28,194 nt of DNA, taken from NCBI GenBank assembly GCA_018373675.1, contig JAHAGQ010000027.1, forward strand, positions 1-28,194, in the 5' to 3' direction. Below are positions 14,875 through 22,939 of the stretch, one piece after another. Positions within the stretch are counted from its first letter, which is position 1. The number at the start of each line of letters is the position of its first letter. Both the position numbers and the translations under genes were made by a program. The notes under the pieces were generated by a model, which was not told where the DNA came from, did not search any database, and saw nothing but the letters and a program-made list of their open reading frames with translations. Source of the stretch: Collinsella sp. Lineage in GTDB: Bacteria > Actinomycetota > Coriobacteriia > Coriobacteriales > Coriobacteriaceae.

Positions 14875-15123
14875 TTAAAGCGAGAGATTTCTGATCGATG
14901 TGACACAGGAGGCCTCATCTACGCCCGAAACGCGGAACACGACGTCTTCGCCACATTCGCCGCAGAGTGCCATGAGCCCTATAACGTCGCGGCCATCGGT
15001 GTAGCGGTCACCAATCGAAACCGACACGTCACTACGGTGCTTGGCAATGATGTCATAGAGCAGCGCAACCGGGCGGGCATGCAATCCCAACGGATCTTTA
15101 ATCGTCTTTGTAAACTCGACCAT
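14875..15123 (-). CDS. HPr-family phosphocarrier with Asp at position 46
   Basis: An 82-residue HPr protein, normally the phosphate carrier between Enzyme I and sugar-specific Enzyme II of the PTS. His15 lies in the canonical GLHARP motif (residues 13-18), so PEP-dependent phosphorylation is possible. The regulatory site of Gram-positive HPr, Ser46 in KSIMGVM, is replaced: here residues 45-51 read RDVIGLM, with Asp46. Ser46-to-Asp is the change used experimentally to mimic HPr kinase phosphorylation. The protein may thus be locked in the 'P-Ser' state, or simply be independent of the kinase. Three extra Cys (54, 57, 73) are unusual. GGGAGGGG precedes ATG 15123. It is between aspS and feo with terminators on both sides, so it is monocistronic. 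No Enzyme I lies near. Confidence 0.85.
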   Translation of the reverse strand: MVEFTKTIKDPLGLHARPVALLYDIIAKHRSDVSVSIGDRYTDGRDVIGLMALCGECGEDVVFRVSGVDEASCVTSIRNLSL

Positions 15124-15208
15124 GTCCCCTCCCGCGGCATCGCACATTCGGCCGGCAAACCCAGCCACGTGGTAGTTATTGTACGTTACCGGCGCACCCC
15201 CGTTCCAT

Positions 15209-15242
15209 AAAAAACGAGGGAAGGCACACGTCCTTCCCTCGT
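15209..15242 (-). terminator. Terminator after aspS
   Basis: On the minus strand an 11-bp perfect stem (15242-15232 with 15224-15214, 7-nt loop) is followed by six T. It begins 25 bp after the aspS stop. Confidence 0.92.
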
Positions 15243-15266
15243 TACAGGCAATATGTAGCCGCTTCC

Positions 15267-17054
15267 CTACATCAGGCGCAGGCTGACGTCCTTGAGCTGG
15301 GCGCCGGAAACGGCACTCGGAGCGCCCGACATGAGGTCGGAGCCGCTGGCCGTCTTGGGGAATGCCATGACGTCGCGGATGGAATCGGAGCCGGTGAGCA
15401 GCATGCACACGCGGTCCAGGCCCAGAGCGAAACCGCCCATCGGGGGCGCACCAAACTTGAGGGCCTCCATGAGGAAGCCGAACTGAGACTCGGCACGCTC
15501 CTCGGTAAAGCCCAGGAGCTTGAGCATGGACATCTGCATCTCGGCGTTGTGGATACGCATACCGCCGCCGCCGGCCTCAAAGCCGTCCATGACAAAGTCG
15601 TAGGTGCAAGAACCGGCTGCCAACGGGTCGGCCTCGATCTTAGCGATGTCGGTCTCGGTCGGCAGGGTGAAGGGCTGATGCTCGGCGGCATAGGCCTTGC
15701 GGTCCTCATCCCAGTGGAACAGCGGGAAGTTGACGACCCACAGGAAGTCGTGGCCCTCGCGCTTGATCTCAAGCGCGTTGGCCATGTGGGAACGCATGCC
15801 GCCCAGGATCTCGTCGGAAAGCAGGCGCGGGCCGGCGGCGAACATCACAAGGTCGCCGGGCTCGACATCCATGCGCTCGCGCAGAGCCGCCATCTCCTCG
15901 TCCGAGAAGAACTTGACGATGGGGCTGTTGATGGAGCCGTCCTCGCGGAAAGCGATCCACGCCAGACCCTTGGCGCCAAACGTGGAGGCCACGCCGGCAA
16001 GCTTATCGATCTTGGCACGTGCCCAGGCACCGGCGCCCTTGGCGTTGATGGCCTTGACGACAGAGCCCTCCTCGTTTGCGGCAGTCGCAAAGACCTTGAA
16101 CTTGGAGTTGGCAAAGATGTCGGTCAGGTCGACCAGGTGCATGCCATAGCGGGTATCGGGCTTGTCGGAGCCATAGGTGTCCATGGCCTCCCAGTAGTTC
16201 ATGCGACGCAGCGGCGTGGGCATCTCGACACCCATGCGGCCGAAGGCATCGGACAGAACTTCTTCGAGCGCGCTCATGACATCGTTCTGGTCCACGAAGG
16301 ACATCTCGATATCGACCTGGGTGAACTCGGGCTGACGGTCGGCACGCAGGTCCTCGTCGCGGAAGCACTTGGCAACCTGGTAGTAGCGCTCGACGCCACC
16401 GACCATGAGCAGCTGCTTCAGGAGCTGCGGGGACTGCGGCAGCGCGTAGAAGTTGCCCGGCTGAATACGGCTGGGAACGATGAAGTCGCGGGCGCCCTCG
16501 GGCGTGGACTTAAACAGGGAGGGCGTCTCGACCTCCATGAACTCACGGTTGTGCAGCGCCTCGCGAATGGCAAAGGTGAAGTCGGAGCGCAGCTTGAGGT
16601 TGGCCATCATCTCGGGACGGCGGAGGTCCAAATAGCGATAGCGCAGGCGGGTGTCCTCGCTGGTCTCAATGCCGTCCTCGATCTGGAACGGCGGGGTGAC
16701 GGACGTGTTGAGCACCTCGGCGTGGTCGGTCAGGACCTCGATCTCGCCGGTCGCGAGCTTGGTGTTGGTGGTCTCCTCGCCACGAGCGCGCACGACGCCG
16801 TGGATCTTGATGGGCCACTCGGGACGCATGGTCTCGGCGATCTTAAAGGCGTCGCCGTCGGAGTGCTCGGGGTCGAAGGTGAGCTGCGTGATGCCCTCGC
16901 GGTCACGAAGGTCGCAGAAAATAAGGCCGCCGTGGTCGCGGCGACGGCTCACCCAACCGGTGAGGGTGACCTCTTCGCCCACGCTCTCGAAGCGAAGCTC
17001 GCCGCAGGTACGGGTGTGCATGGAATGCTCATCGATGGGACGGGTCTGGCTCAT
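15267..17054 (-). CDS. aspS: Aspartyl-tRNA synthetase
   Basis: A 595-residue class IIb aminoacyl-tRNA synthetase that charges tRNA-Asp. It has the N-terminal OB-fold anticodon-binding domain (VTLTGWVSRRRDHGGLIFCD, ~30-48), class II motif 2 (CFRDEDLRADRQPEFTQVD, ~230) and motif 3 (GGFALGLDRVCML, ~550). The ~100-residue GAD insertion between motifs 2 and 3 marks the bacterial type. Length is normal. AAAGGAGG precedes ATG 17054. It is followed by its own terminator and is divergent from serB. In many bacteria aspS follows hisS; here hisS is 9 kb away. Specificity for Asp alone or Asp/Asn cannot be decided without checking for a GatCAB amidotransferase elsewhere. Confidence 0.97.
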   Translation of the reverse strand: MSQTRPIDEHSMHTRTCGELRFESVGEEVTLTGWVSRRRDHGGLIFCDLRDREGITQLTFDPEHSDGDAFKIAETMRPEWPIKIHGVVRARGEETTNTKLATGEIEVLTDHAEVLNTSVTPPFQIEDGIETSEDTRLRYRYLDLRRPEMMANLKLRSDFTFAIREALHNREFMEVETPSLFKSTPEGARDFIVPSRIQPGNFYALPQSPQLLKQLLMVGGVERYYQVAKCFRDEDLRADRQPEFTQVDIEMSFVDQNDVMSALEEVLSDAFGRMGVEMPTPLRRMNYWEAMDTYGSDKPDTRYGMHLVDLTDIFANSKFKVFATAANEEGSVVKAINAKGAGAWARAKIDKLAGVASTFGAKGLAWIAFREDGSINSPIVKFFSDEEMAALRERMDVEPGDLVMFAAGPRLLSDEILGGMRSHMANALEIKREGHDFLWVVNFPLFHWDEDRKAYAAEHQPFTLPTETDIAKIEADPLAAGSCTYDFVMDGFEAGGGGMRIHNAEMQMSMLKLLGFTEERAESQFGFLMEALKFGAPPMGGFALGLDRVCMLLTGSDSIRDVMAFPKTASGSDLMSGAPSAVSGAQLKDVSLRLM

Positions 17055-17081
17055 ACCAGTGATCCTCCTTTATGGATCTGT

Positions 17082-17106
17082 GCCGCCCCGTGTCGTTCCG
17101 GGCGGC
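17082..17106 (-). promoter_or_regulatory. Hairpin in the aspS leader
   Basis: GCCGCCC at 17082-17088 pairs with GGGCGGC at 17100-17106, 28 bp before the aspS start. It may affect initiation or act as an attenuator, but there is no T-run and no T-box-like sequence that I can recognise. Confidence 0.35.
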
Positions 17107-17310
17107 GTCGTACAGATTTGCCCAGCCTGCGTAAACCGCGCAGCCGGACATGGCGTTCTATCTTATCGCACCCGCGTCGATGTGCCGCGAAAAAGTAGCT
17201 CTTGCCCAAAGACTTGACGGAGACGAAACAATTGACGCACCGCGGCCGTCGCCAAGGCGTGCCACGTGCGACAATGTGCCCCAATACAACTGCACTCGGA
17301 AAGGCCCGCC

Positions 17311-17946
17311 ATGACTGCACGCCTCATCGTTATGGATATCGACTCCACACTCATCAACCAGGAGGTCATCGACCTGTTGGGCGAGGAGGCCGGCGTAGGC
17401 GAGCAAGTTGCGCAAATCACCGAGCGCGCTATGCGCGGCGAGCTGGACTTTAAGCAAGCGCTCGAGAAGCGCGTGGGGCTGCTCGCCGGCCTGGACGAGA
17501 GCGTGTTCGAGCGCACGTTTGAGCGCGTGACGTTTACCCCCGGCGCGCTGGAGCTTGTGCGCTCGGCGCACAGCAAGGGCTGGAGGGTCGGCGTGGTAAG
17601 CGGCGGCTTCCACGAGGTCGCTGACAAGATCGTGGCTGCCGCGGGTATCGACTTTTGCCTCGCTAACCGCCTGGAGGTCGTGGACGGCAAGCTCACCGGT
17701 AAGTTGGCTGCCGACATTGTGACCAAGGAGTCCAAGCTCATCCAGCTGCTGGATTGGGCAGTTGAGTGCGGTGTCGACATGGCCCATACAGTGGCAATCG
17801 GCGACGGCGCCAACGACATCCCCATGATTCAGGCTGCGGGCACGGGCATCGCGTTTTGCGCCAAGCCCAAGACGCGCGAAGCCGCCCCGTTTGCCATCGA
17901 CGAGCGCAACCTGATGCTCGCCATGGACATCATCCTGCGTGACTAG
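17311..17946 (+). CDS. serB: Phosphoserine phosphatase
   Basis: A 211-residue HAD-superfamily phosphatase that makes L-serine from phosphoserine, the last step of serine synthesis. Motif I is MDIDSTLI with the nucleophile Asp9 and acid Asp11; motif II is VVSGGF at 95-100; motif III is GDGANDIP at 164-171. The helical cap follows motif I (ERAMRGELDFKQALEKRVGL). ATG 17311 has GGAAAGG upstream, so the longer frame from 17266 is rejected. The N-terminal ACT domain of some SerB proteins is absent. It is divergent from aspS and ends 114 bp before larB. No terminator is evident after it, so some read-through into the lar operon is possible. Confidence 0.93.
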   Translation: MTARLIVMDIDSTLINQEVIDLLGEEAGVGEQVAQITERAMRGELDFKQALEKRVGLLAGLDESVFERTFERVTFTPGALELVRSAHSKGWRVGVVSGGFHEVADKIVAAAGIDFCLANRLEVVDGKLTGKLAADIVTKESKLIQLLDWAVECGVDMAHTVAIGDGANDIPMIQAAGTGIAFCAKPKTREAAPFAIDERNLMLAMDIILRD

Positions 17947-17982
17947 CCGATCCGTCTAACAATTGAATCAGTCTGTCCTATA

Positions 17983-18016
17983 GTTTCCGAACAATTTTGT
18001 CTTAGTGTTCGGAAAC
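17983..18016. promoter_or_regulatory. Candidate operator of the larBC-tetR operon
   Basis: GTTTCCGAAC at 17983-17992 is inverted perfectly as GTTCGGAAAC at 18007-18016 with a 14-nt AT-rich spacer, 44 bp upstream of larB. A possible -10 (TAGACT, ~18032) places the right arm over the -35 region, a repressing position. The TetR gene at the end of this operon is the obvious candidate binder. I did not see the same site before larA. Confidence 0.6.
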
Positions 18017-18060
18017 ATACCCTTTGAGTGCTAGACTTTGCGCCGTCGAAGGGAACATAT

Positions 18061-18843
18061 ATGGATAAGCAAGATCTTGAGCAATTGCTGAGCGATGTTG
18101 CCGGCGGAACAGTCACCCCGGCAGTCGCCCTCACGCGCATCCAAACGGCGCCAACCGCCGATCTGGGTTTTGCACAGCTCGATCTTTCGCGCGGAGTGCG
18201 CCAGGGAGCCGGCGAGGTTGTCTACGGTGCCGGTAAAACCGCCGAGCAAATTGCCGCCATTATCGAAGCGCTGCGCGATGCCGGCCAGGAGCGCATCCTG
18301 GTCACGCGCCTGGATGCCGAAAAAGCAGCCCGTACCTCGGAGCTCCTCGACAACGGCATCGACCTGGGATATGTCCCGGACGCACAGCTCGCCCTCGTGG
18401 GCGGCAAGCCCTCCCCTACCGGCAACGGACGCATCGTCGTCGCCTGCGCCGGCACGAGCGACTTACCCGTCGCCGAAGAAGCCGCGTTGACGGCCGAGTT
18501 CTATGGCAACGAGGTCGACCGCCTCTACGACGTAGGTGTCGCCGGCCTGCACCGCCTGCTCGCGCATGCCGAGGAACTTGCCCAGGCGCAGGTGGTCATC
18601 GCCATCGCCGGCATGGAGGGCGCGCTGGCGAGCGTTATCGGCGGTCTGGTGAGCTGTCCGGTCATCGCCGTTCCCACCAGCGTTGGCTACGGCGCAAGTT
18701 TTGGTGGCGTAGCTGCACTGCTCGCCATGCTCAACTCCTGTGCCAGCGGCGTTTCGGTCGTCAATATCGACAACGGCTTTGGCGCCGCCTACCAGGCAAG
18801 TCTTATCAATCATCTGAGCGCCGGCACACCCCGCGCCCGCTAA
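18061..18843 (+). CDS. larB: Nickel-pincer cofactor biosynthesis protein LarB
   Basis: A 260-residue carboxylase/hydrolase that converts nicotinic acid adenine dinucleotide into pyridinium-3,5-biscarboxylic acid mononucleotide, the first step toward the nickel-pincer nucleotide cofactor of lactate racemase. The N-terminal part (GGTVTPAVALTRIQ, LDLSRGVRQGAGEVVYGAGK) is typical of LarB. The C-terminal half resembles PurE-type AIR carboxylase: ACAGTSDLPVAEEAA near 135, then AIAGMEGALASVIGGLV and PTSVGYGASFGGVAALLAML, NIDNGFGAA. ATG 18061 follows GAAGGGAA; an upstream in-frame start at 18028 has no such site. It heads a larB-larC-tetR operon with gaps of 10 and 2 bp. Confidence 0.95.
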   Translation: MDKQDLEQLLSDVAGGTVTPAVALTRIQTAPTADLGFAQLDLSRGVRQGAGEVVYGAGKTAEQIAAIIEALRDAGQERILVTRLDAEKAARTSELLDNGIDLGYVPDAQLALVGGKPSPTGNGRIVVACAGTSDLPVAEEAALTAEFYGNEVDRLYDVGVAGLHRLLAHAEELAQAQVVIAIAGMEGALASVIGGLVSCPVIAVPTSVGYGASFGGVAALLAMLNSCASGVSVVNIDNGFGAAYQASLINHLSAGTPRAR

Positions 18844-18853
18844 GGAGCATTCC

Positions 18854-19789
18854 ATGTCCAATCATCAGCACACGCTTATCATCGACGGCACCTCAGGCAT
18901 CAGCGGCGATATGACCGTCGCGGCCCTGCTCGATCTGGGCGCCAGCGAGGAGCACCTGCGCGAACAGCTCGCCACACTGCCGGTCGACGGCTTTACGATC
19001 GCCGTCACGCGTGCAAACAAGCATGGCATCGACGCCTGCGATTTCGACGTCCAGCTTGCAGAGGGACTCGAGAACCACGACCACGATATGGCCTGGCTCT
19101 ACGGCAACGAAACAGCTGTCGAGCACACGCACGAGCACGAGCACGAGCACGGGCATGAGCATCACCATCATGATCATGGCGGGCACGAACACGAGCACTG
19201 CCATGAGCACGACCATGAGGGCCACGCCCATGAGCACGAAGATCATCACCACACCCACCACCATCACCACCGTTCTTTGGCGGATGTCGCCGCCATCATC
19301 GATGGCTCGCAGTTAAGCGATGGCGCCAAGCGCCGCGCGCTCGCCATCTTTACCGCGCTCGCCGCCGCCGAGGCCAAGGCCCACGGCAAAACGCCCGAGA
19401 CCGTCATGTTCCACGAGGTAGGCGCCATCGACTCCATCGTCGACATCTGCTCGGTCGCCATCTGTCTCGATGACCTGGGTATCGAGGACATTGTCGTCGA
19501 GTCGCTCTCCGAGGGTCACGGCACCATCCACTGTGTCCACGGCCTTATGCCCATCCCGGTGCCCGCCGTCGTCAACCTATGCCAAGCAGGCAATATCGCC
19601 CTCACGCCCGCACCGGTCGCCGGCGAGCTCGTGACGCCCACGGGCGCCGCCATCGTCGCCGCACTGCGCACGTCCGAGCACCTACCTGCCCGCTACCGCA
19701 TCGAGGCCGTCGGCTACGGCGCCGGTAAGCGCCCCTACGAGGGTTGCTCCGGCACGCTCCGTTGTCTGCTCGTTCACGTGGATGCATAG
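18854..19789 (+). CDS. larC: LarC N-terminal (LarC1) nickel-insertion protein, His-rich
   Basis: A 311-residue version of the protein that inserts nickel into the pincer cofactor. The N-terminal LarC signature (IDGTSGISGDMTVAALLDLG, 10-29) and the later VMFHEVGAIDSIVDI, HGLMPIPVPA and LVTPTGAAIVAAL motifs are all present. Between them, residues 90-140 hold about 28 His, mostly in HEHEH and HHHH runs, a likely nickel store. The protein ends with GYGAGKRPYEGCSGTLRCLL and a few residues. Full LarC continues for a further ~130 residues (LarC2, the CTP-binding part that drives cyclometallation). In Lactiplantibacillus plantarum the two parts are joined by ribosomal frameshifting, but here the tetR gene begins 2 bp later and no LarC2 sequence follows in any frame. 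AAGGAG precedes ATG 18854. Confidence 0.9.
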   Translation: MSNHQHTLIIDGTSGISGDMTVAALLDLGASEEHLREQLATLPVDGFTIAVTRANKHGIDACDFDVQLAEGLENHDHDMAWLYGNETAVEHTHEHEHEHGHEHHHHDHGGHEHEHCHEHDHEGHAHEHEDHHHTHHHHHRSLADVAAIIDGSQLSDGAKRRALAIFTALAAAEAKAHGKTPETVMFHEVGAIDSIVDICSVAICLDDLGIEDIVVESLSEGHGTIHCVHGLMPIPVPAVVNLCQAGNIALTPAPVAGELVTPTGAAIVAALRTSEHLPARYRIEAVGYGAGKRPYEGCSGTLRCLLVHVDA

Positions 19790-19791
19790 CC

Positions 19792-20331
19792 ATGGATGCC
19801 CGCAAAGAAAAAAGCCGCGCTGCCATCGTTGCGGCGTTCTCCGAGCTGCTACGCGAAGTGGACTACGGCAAGATTACCGTCGGCGACATCATCGCGCGCG
19901 CTCACGTAGGCCGCGCGACATTCTACGGCCTCTTTAAGAGCAAAGACGACCTACTGTCCGAGCTCGTGAGCGACATCTGTACCCACGCCCTCGACGACGA
20001 TGGCACACCGCTCGACGACCCACTCGTGCAGGTCGAGCATATCCTCAACAACCTCTGGGAGCGCCGCCAGGGCGTTCGAGCCCTCGTAGCCGGCGCCGGC
20101 TCCCGCGTCTTCGCCGACTGCTTACGCAAGACCATCATGTCACGAGCAGCCGAAACCGTCCCCGCCGACTCCACAGGCCCCGCTGGCACCATGGACCGCA
20201 GTTTCTTACTACACCACATAGCCTCAAGCTTCGTAGCCACCGTCCAATGGTGGGCCTGGCACAACTTCCAAGCAGACAAAGCCGACGTAGCCAAAGACTA
20301 CTTATCAGCCATAAAGCCCCTCTTCAACTAA
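19792..20331 (+). CDS. TetR/AcrR-family regulator of the lar locus
   Basis: A 179-residue TetR-type repressor. The DNA-binding domain is clear: SRAAIVAAFSELLREVDY, ITVGDIIARAHVGRATFY (helix-turn-helix, ~30-48) and GLFKSKDDLLSEL. The C-terminal half is a helical ligand-binding/dimerisation domain ending ADVAKDYLSAIKPLF. It starts 2 bp after the larC stop, so it is translationally coupled and autoregulated if it binds 17983-18016. The best-studied lar regulator, LarR of L. plantarum, is a Crp/Fnr protein, so a TetR in this place is a different control scheme. Ligand unknown; lactate or a racemisation signal is a guess. Confidence 0.85.
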   Translation: MDARKEKSRAAIVAAFSELLREVDYGKITVGDIIARAHVGRATFYGLFKSKDDLLSELVSDICTHALDDDGTPLDDPLVQVEHILNNLWERRQGVRALVAGAGSRVFADCLRKTIMSRAAETVPADSTGPAGTMDRSFLLHHIASSFVATVQWWAWHNFQADKADVAKDYLSAIKPLFN

Positions 20332-20502
20332 GTAAACCCCTTATCCCAAAGTTCCGCCCTCATCTCAAAGACCCGAACCCAAAGCACAATCCATCCCAAA
20401 GTGTCGACAGCAGCCCAACGCCCCTACCAGCAACAAGCCCCTCCCATCCAAATTCAGATATATATGTTGGGTTGCTTGTACGAACGCAACAAAGACCCCG
20501 CA
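20332..20502. other. Spacer between tetR and the palindromic element
   Basis: No gene is visible. The stretch is C/A-rich on the plus strand, with repeated TATCCCAAAG-, CATCTCAAAG- and CATCCCAAAG-like pieces near 20343, 20361 and 20393, and a short AT-rich TATATAT patch near 20460. Nothing further can be supported. Confidence 0.4.
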
Positions 20503-20627
20503 GCTGGCCGCATGGGGTAACTTCCCAGCGCATTCCGCAGGACGCAAAAAGGCTCGCCGCACGAAGTGCGCAGCGAGCCTTTTTGCATGTCCGAGGACGC
20601 GCTGAGAAGTTACCCCATGCGGCCAGC
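20503..20627. repeat. Long palindromic element, copy 1
   Basis: A 125-bp near-perfect palindrome. Outer stem: 20503-20524 pairs with 20606-20627, 22 bp perfect. After a 2x2 mismatch, 20527-20531 pairs with 20599-20603. A mostly unpaired 12-nt by 12-nt internal loop follows (20532-20543, 20587-20598). Inner stem: 20544-20557 with 20573-20586, 14 bp perfect with five A/T pairs. The tip is 15 nt, CGCAC-GAA-GTGCG plus CA. Tip and internal loop recur in the copy at 23550-23676, but the stems do not. It lies between convergent tetR and larD and may terminate both, since the inner stem ends in CCTTTTTGC on either strand. Confidence 0.92.
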
Positions 20628-20648
20628 GGACAACTATGTAGCCTCAGA

Positions 20649-21380
20649 CTAGAACATGCCCAAGAAACCGTGCACAAACAGCGCGGCCAGAGCGGCACCG
20701 ACAAACGGAGCGATGCCAGGAACGAGCAGGCCGTACTTCCAGTTGTTGTCAGCCTTGTTCTTAATCGGCAGCACCTGATAGGCCATGCGAGGACCAAGGT
20801 CACGAGCCTGGTTCATGGCGAAGCCGGTGATGCCGCCCATGCCCATGCCAACAGCCCAAACGATCAGACCGACGCAGATAGCGAGCATCAAAACGTTCTC
20901 GCCGGCACGGCTAGCGGTAGCCAGGATGGCGCTGATGAACACAAAGGTGCAGATAGCCTCGCAGAAGAAGTTGCGGGCATAGTTGGTGCCCTCGGTGGTG
21001 GGGTTGGTCGAGAAGATGTTGCGCTGGGCAATAGGGTCGACGACGCCGTCGGAAGCCTTGAACTCATCGGCATACATCAACCACGCGATCACGGCACCCG
21101 CAAAGCCGCCGAGCATATCGGCAATCATGAAGGGGATGCAGCTGCTCCACGGCACCAGGCCCACGATGCACTGGGCAAGCACCATGGCGGGGTTCATGCA
21201 CACGGCGCCGCCAAAGATAAACAGAGCAACCGAGATGCCAAAAGACCAGGTGGTGATGGCAAACATGTGGCCGGAGCCCTGATACTTGGTGCCCTTAAGC
21301 ACGGTATCGCAGTGCACGCCCACGCCAAAGATGATCATGAGGGCCGTTGCGCCGAATTCGCAGAGGAGTTTGGTAAGCAT
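20649..21380 (-). CDS. larD: Lactate uptake facilitator LarD (MIP/aquaglyceroporin family)
   Basis: A 243-residue six-helix channel of the aquaporin/GlpF family. In lar operons this protein is LarD, which speeds D/L-lactic acid diffusion across the membrane. The first NPA box is CMNPAM (Asn63). The second, normally NPARD, is NQARD at 190-194, so Pro is replaced by Gln while the selectivity-filter-associated Arg193 is kept. GlpF-like landmarks include GFAMN before the second box and DLGPRM after it. AAGATAAGG precedes ATG 21380. It follows larA by 49 bp on the same strand and is convergent with tetR. Context and the altered motif favour LarD over a glycerol channel. Confidence 0.88.
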   Translation of the reverse strand: MLTKLLCEFGATALMIIFGVGVHCDTVLKGTKYQGSGHMFAITTWSFGISVALFIFGGAVCMNPAMVLAQCIVGLVPWSSCIPFMIADMLGGFAGAVIAWLMYADEFKASDGVVDPIAQRNIFSTNPTTEGTNYARNFFCEAICTFVFISAILATASRAGENVLMLAICVGLIVWAVGMGMGGITGFAMNQARDLGPRMAYQVLPIKNKADNNWKYGLLVPGIAPFVGAALAALFVHGFLGMF

Positions 21381-21429
21381 AAAACCTTATCTTTCTTGTC
21401 GGTTATAAACGATTCGTTTAGGCCGCGTA

Positions 21430-22707
21430 CTAGTGCTGTGCGACGACAACGCCCAGGCCATCGGGAATGACGGCCACCTTGGCATCGGCACCCTTCATCT
21501 CAAAGGCGAGCTTGAGCGCCTCATCGAGGGTGTTAACCGGCGTCATGTGCATATCCTTGATCATCTGGTGATCGCACAGGTCGGTAACCATGATCACAGG
21601 GTGATGCGCCAGGATGCGGGCAAAGATCTGGCTCGTCCACTGGTCGGGCAGGGTCTCGTCCTTAGGACGGTCGATGCAGGCGCGCTCAAACTCTGCCGGA
21701 TCATTGTCGGCGATGTTGTGATAGAAGCCCTCGCCACCGTGACCGTCGGCACAACCGGCGACATCGATGATCACGCCGCCCTCGGGAAGCGTAGCCTCGG
21801 CAGAGCACATGCCCTTCACGGCCTGATAGATGTTCTGGTCGAGCGGGTAGCCGCCGTTGGTGGTAATGGCAATCTCGCACTCGACGGGCTCAACGCCGGC
21901 AAGGCTCTTCACGAACTCGCAGCCAGCCTCGTGCGCCTTGTGGATGTCGCCGGCAAAGGAGCCGATGACCTCGTGCTTGCCGTTGAGCACCACGTTGAGC
22001 ACAAAGGCAAGGTGAGCCATCTCGGCAGCGGCAAACATGTCCTCGCTCACGTGGTTGTGGCACAGGTTGCCGGCACGCGAATGGGAATCGTTCACAAACT
22101 GACCGTTGTGGTTGTACATGATGGTCTTGTAGCTGGCGATACCAGGCAGGACGGACTTGCGGCTACCAGAGAAACCGGCAAAGAAGTGCGGCTCAATAAA
22201 GCCCTCGGCAAGCAGCAGATCGCAATCGGCAGCAATCTTGTTGATGATGCACTCGCCGCCAGAAGGCAGGGTGCCGATCTTTTTCGTCATGCTGTCATCG
22301 GTCGCGACGTGCATAACGATTTCCTCGTTGGCAACGATCTCCTCGCCGTACTTGTTGACGAGCTCCTCGTGCGTCGACGGACGATGCATACCCGTAGCAA
22401 CCAGAATGCGAACGCGCGCCTCAGGCGCAGCGGAATGGATGTGATGCAGCAGAATAGGCATTGTCACACGCGAGGGAACGGGGCGCGTATGGTCGGAGCT
22501 AATGATGACAATATCCTTCTTGCCAGCACAAAGCTCCTCGAGCGAAGGCGAGCCATAAGGGTTGGCAAGTGACTCCTCCACAAGCTCTTCCTGCGATTTT
22601 GTAGTCTTAAACTCGTTTTGATGACCTTCCATCACACCCGCGAAGTTCTTATCCTCGAGCTCCAGATGCAACGTCTTGTGGTCAAACGGCAGTTCACATT
22701 CAAACAA
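21430..22707 (-). CDS. larA: Nickel-dependent lactate racemase
   Basis: A 425-residue enzyme that interconverts L- and D-lactate by hydride transfer to a nickel-pincer nucleotide bound covalently to a lysine. I start it at TTG 22707, with AAGGAAGAGG upstream and FECELPFDH next. With this start the catalytic residues fall at His108 (ATGMHRP), His174 (IEPHFFAGFSGSRK), Lys184 (cofactor attachment) and His200 (YNH), the numbering known for L. plantarum LarA; SSDHTRPVPS near 73 is also conserved. The open frame extends to 22944 but that part is unlike LarA. It heads the larA-larD operon. A larA homologue could racemise another 2-hydroxy acid, but larD next door favours lactate. LarE, needed for cofactor sulfuration, is not in the window. 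Confidence 0.95.
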   Translation of the reverse strand: MFECELPFDHKTLHLELEDKNFAGVMEGHQNEFKTTKSQEELVEESLANPYGSPSLEELCAGKKDIVIISSDHTRPVPSRVTMPILLHHIHSAAPEARVRILVATGMHRPSTHEELVNKYGEEIVANEEIVMHVATDDSMTKKIGTLPSGGECIINKIAADCDLLLAEGFIEPHFFAGFSGSRKSVLPGIASYKTIMYNHNGQFVNDSHSRAGNLCHNHVSEDMFAAAEMAHLAFVLNVVLNGKHEVIGSFAGDIHKAHEAGCEFVKSLAGVEPVECEIAITTNGGYPLDQNIYQAVKGMCSAEATLPEGGVIIDVAGCADGHGGEGFYHNIADNDPAEFERACIDRPKDETLPDQWTSQIFARILAHHPVIMVTDLCDHQMIKDMHMTPVNTLDEALKLAFEMKGADAKVAVIPDGLGVVVAQH

Positions 22708-22939
22708 TGACGAGCGCCCTCTTCCTTTCAACTGACACACTAGATAAACCGTTGGAAGGATACGCCGCTCACCGAAAAACACCCCCGTCCACCGACTCAT
22801 TAACACAACGTTCATATTTGACCCACAACAAAACGGCCGCGACCCCAAACGGAACCGCAGCCGCCTGTAAAAGACACAATAGACAGGATGACTTACGCAG
22901 CGCCGAGGCAAACATCTACCCCGAGACGTACGCGCGTAA

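Noticed and set aside
14875..15408. Longer 177-residue version of the HPr-like protein
   Set aside because: The HPr domain starts at 15123 with its own Shine-Dalgarno; the extension is antisense to the aspS terminator region and has no homology.
15549..17198. 549-codon plus-strand frame
   Set aside because: Antisense of aspS.
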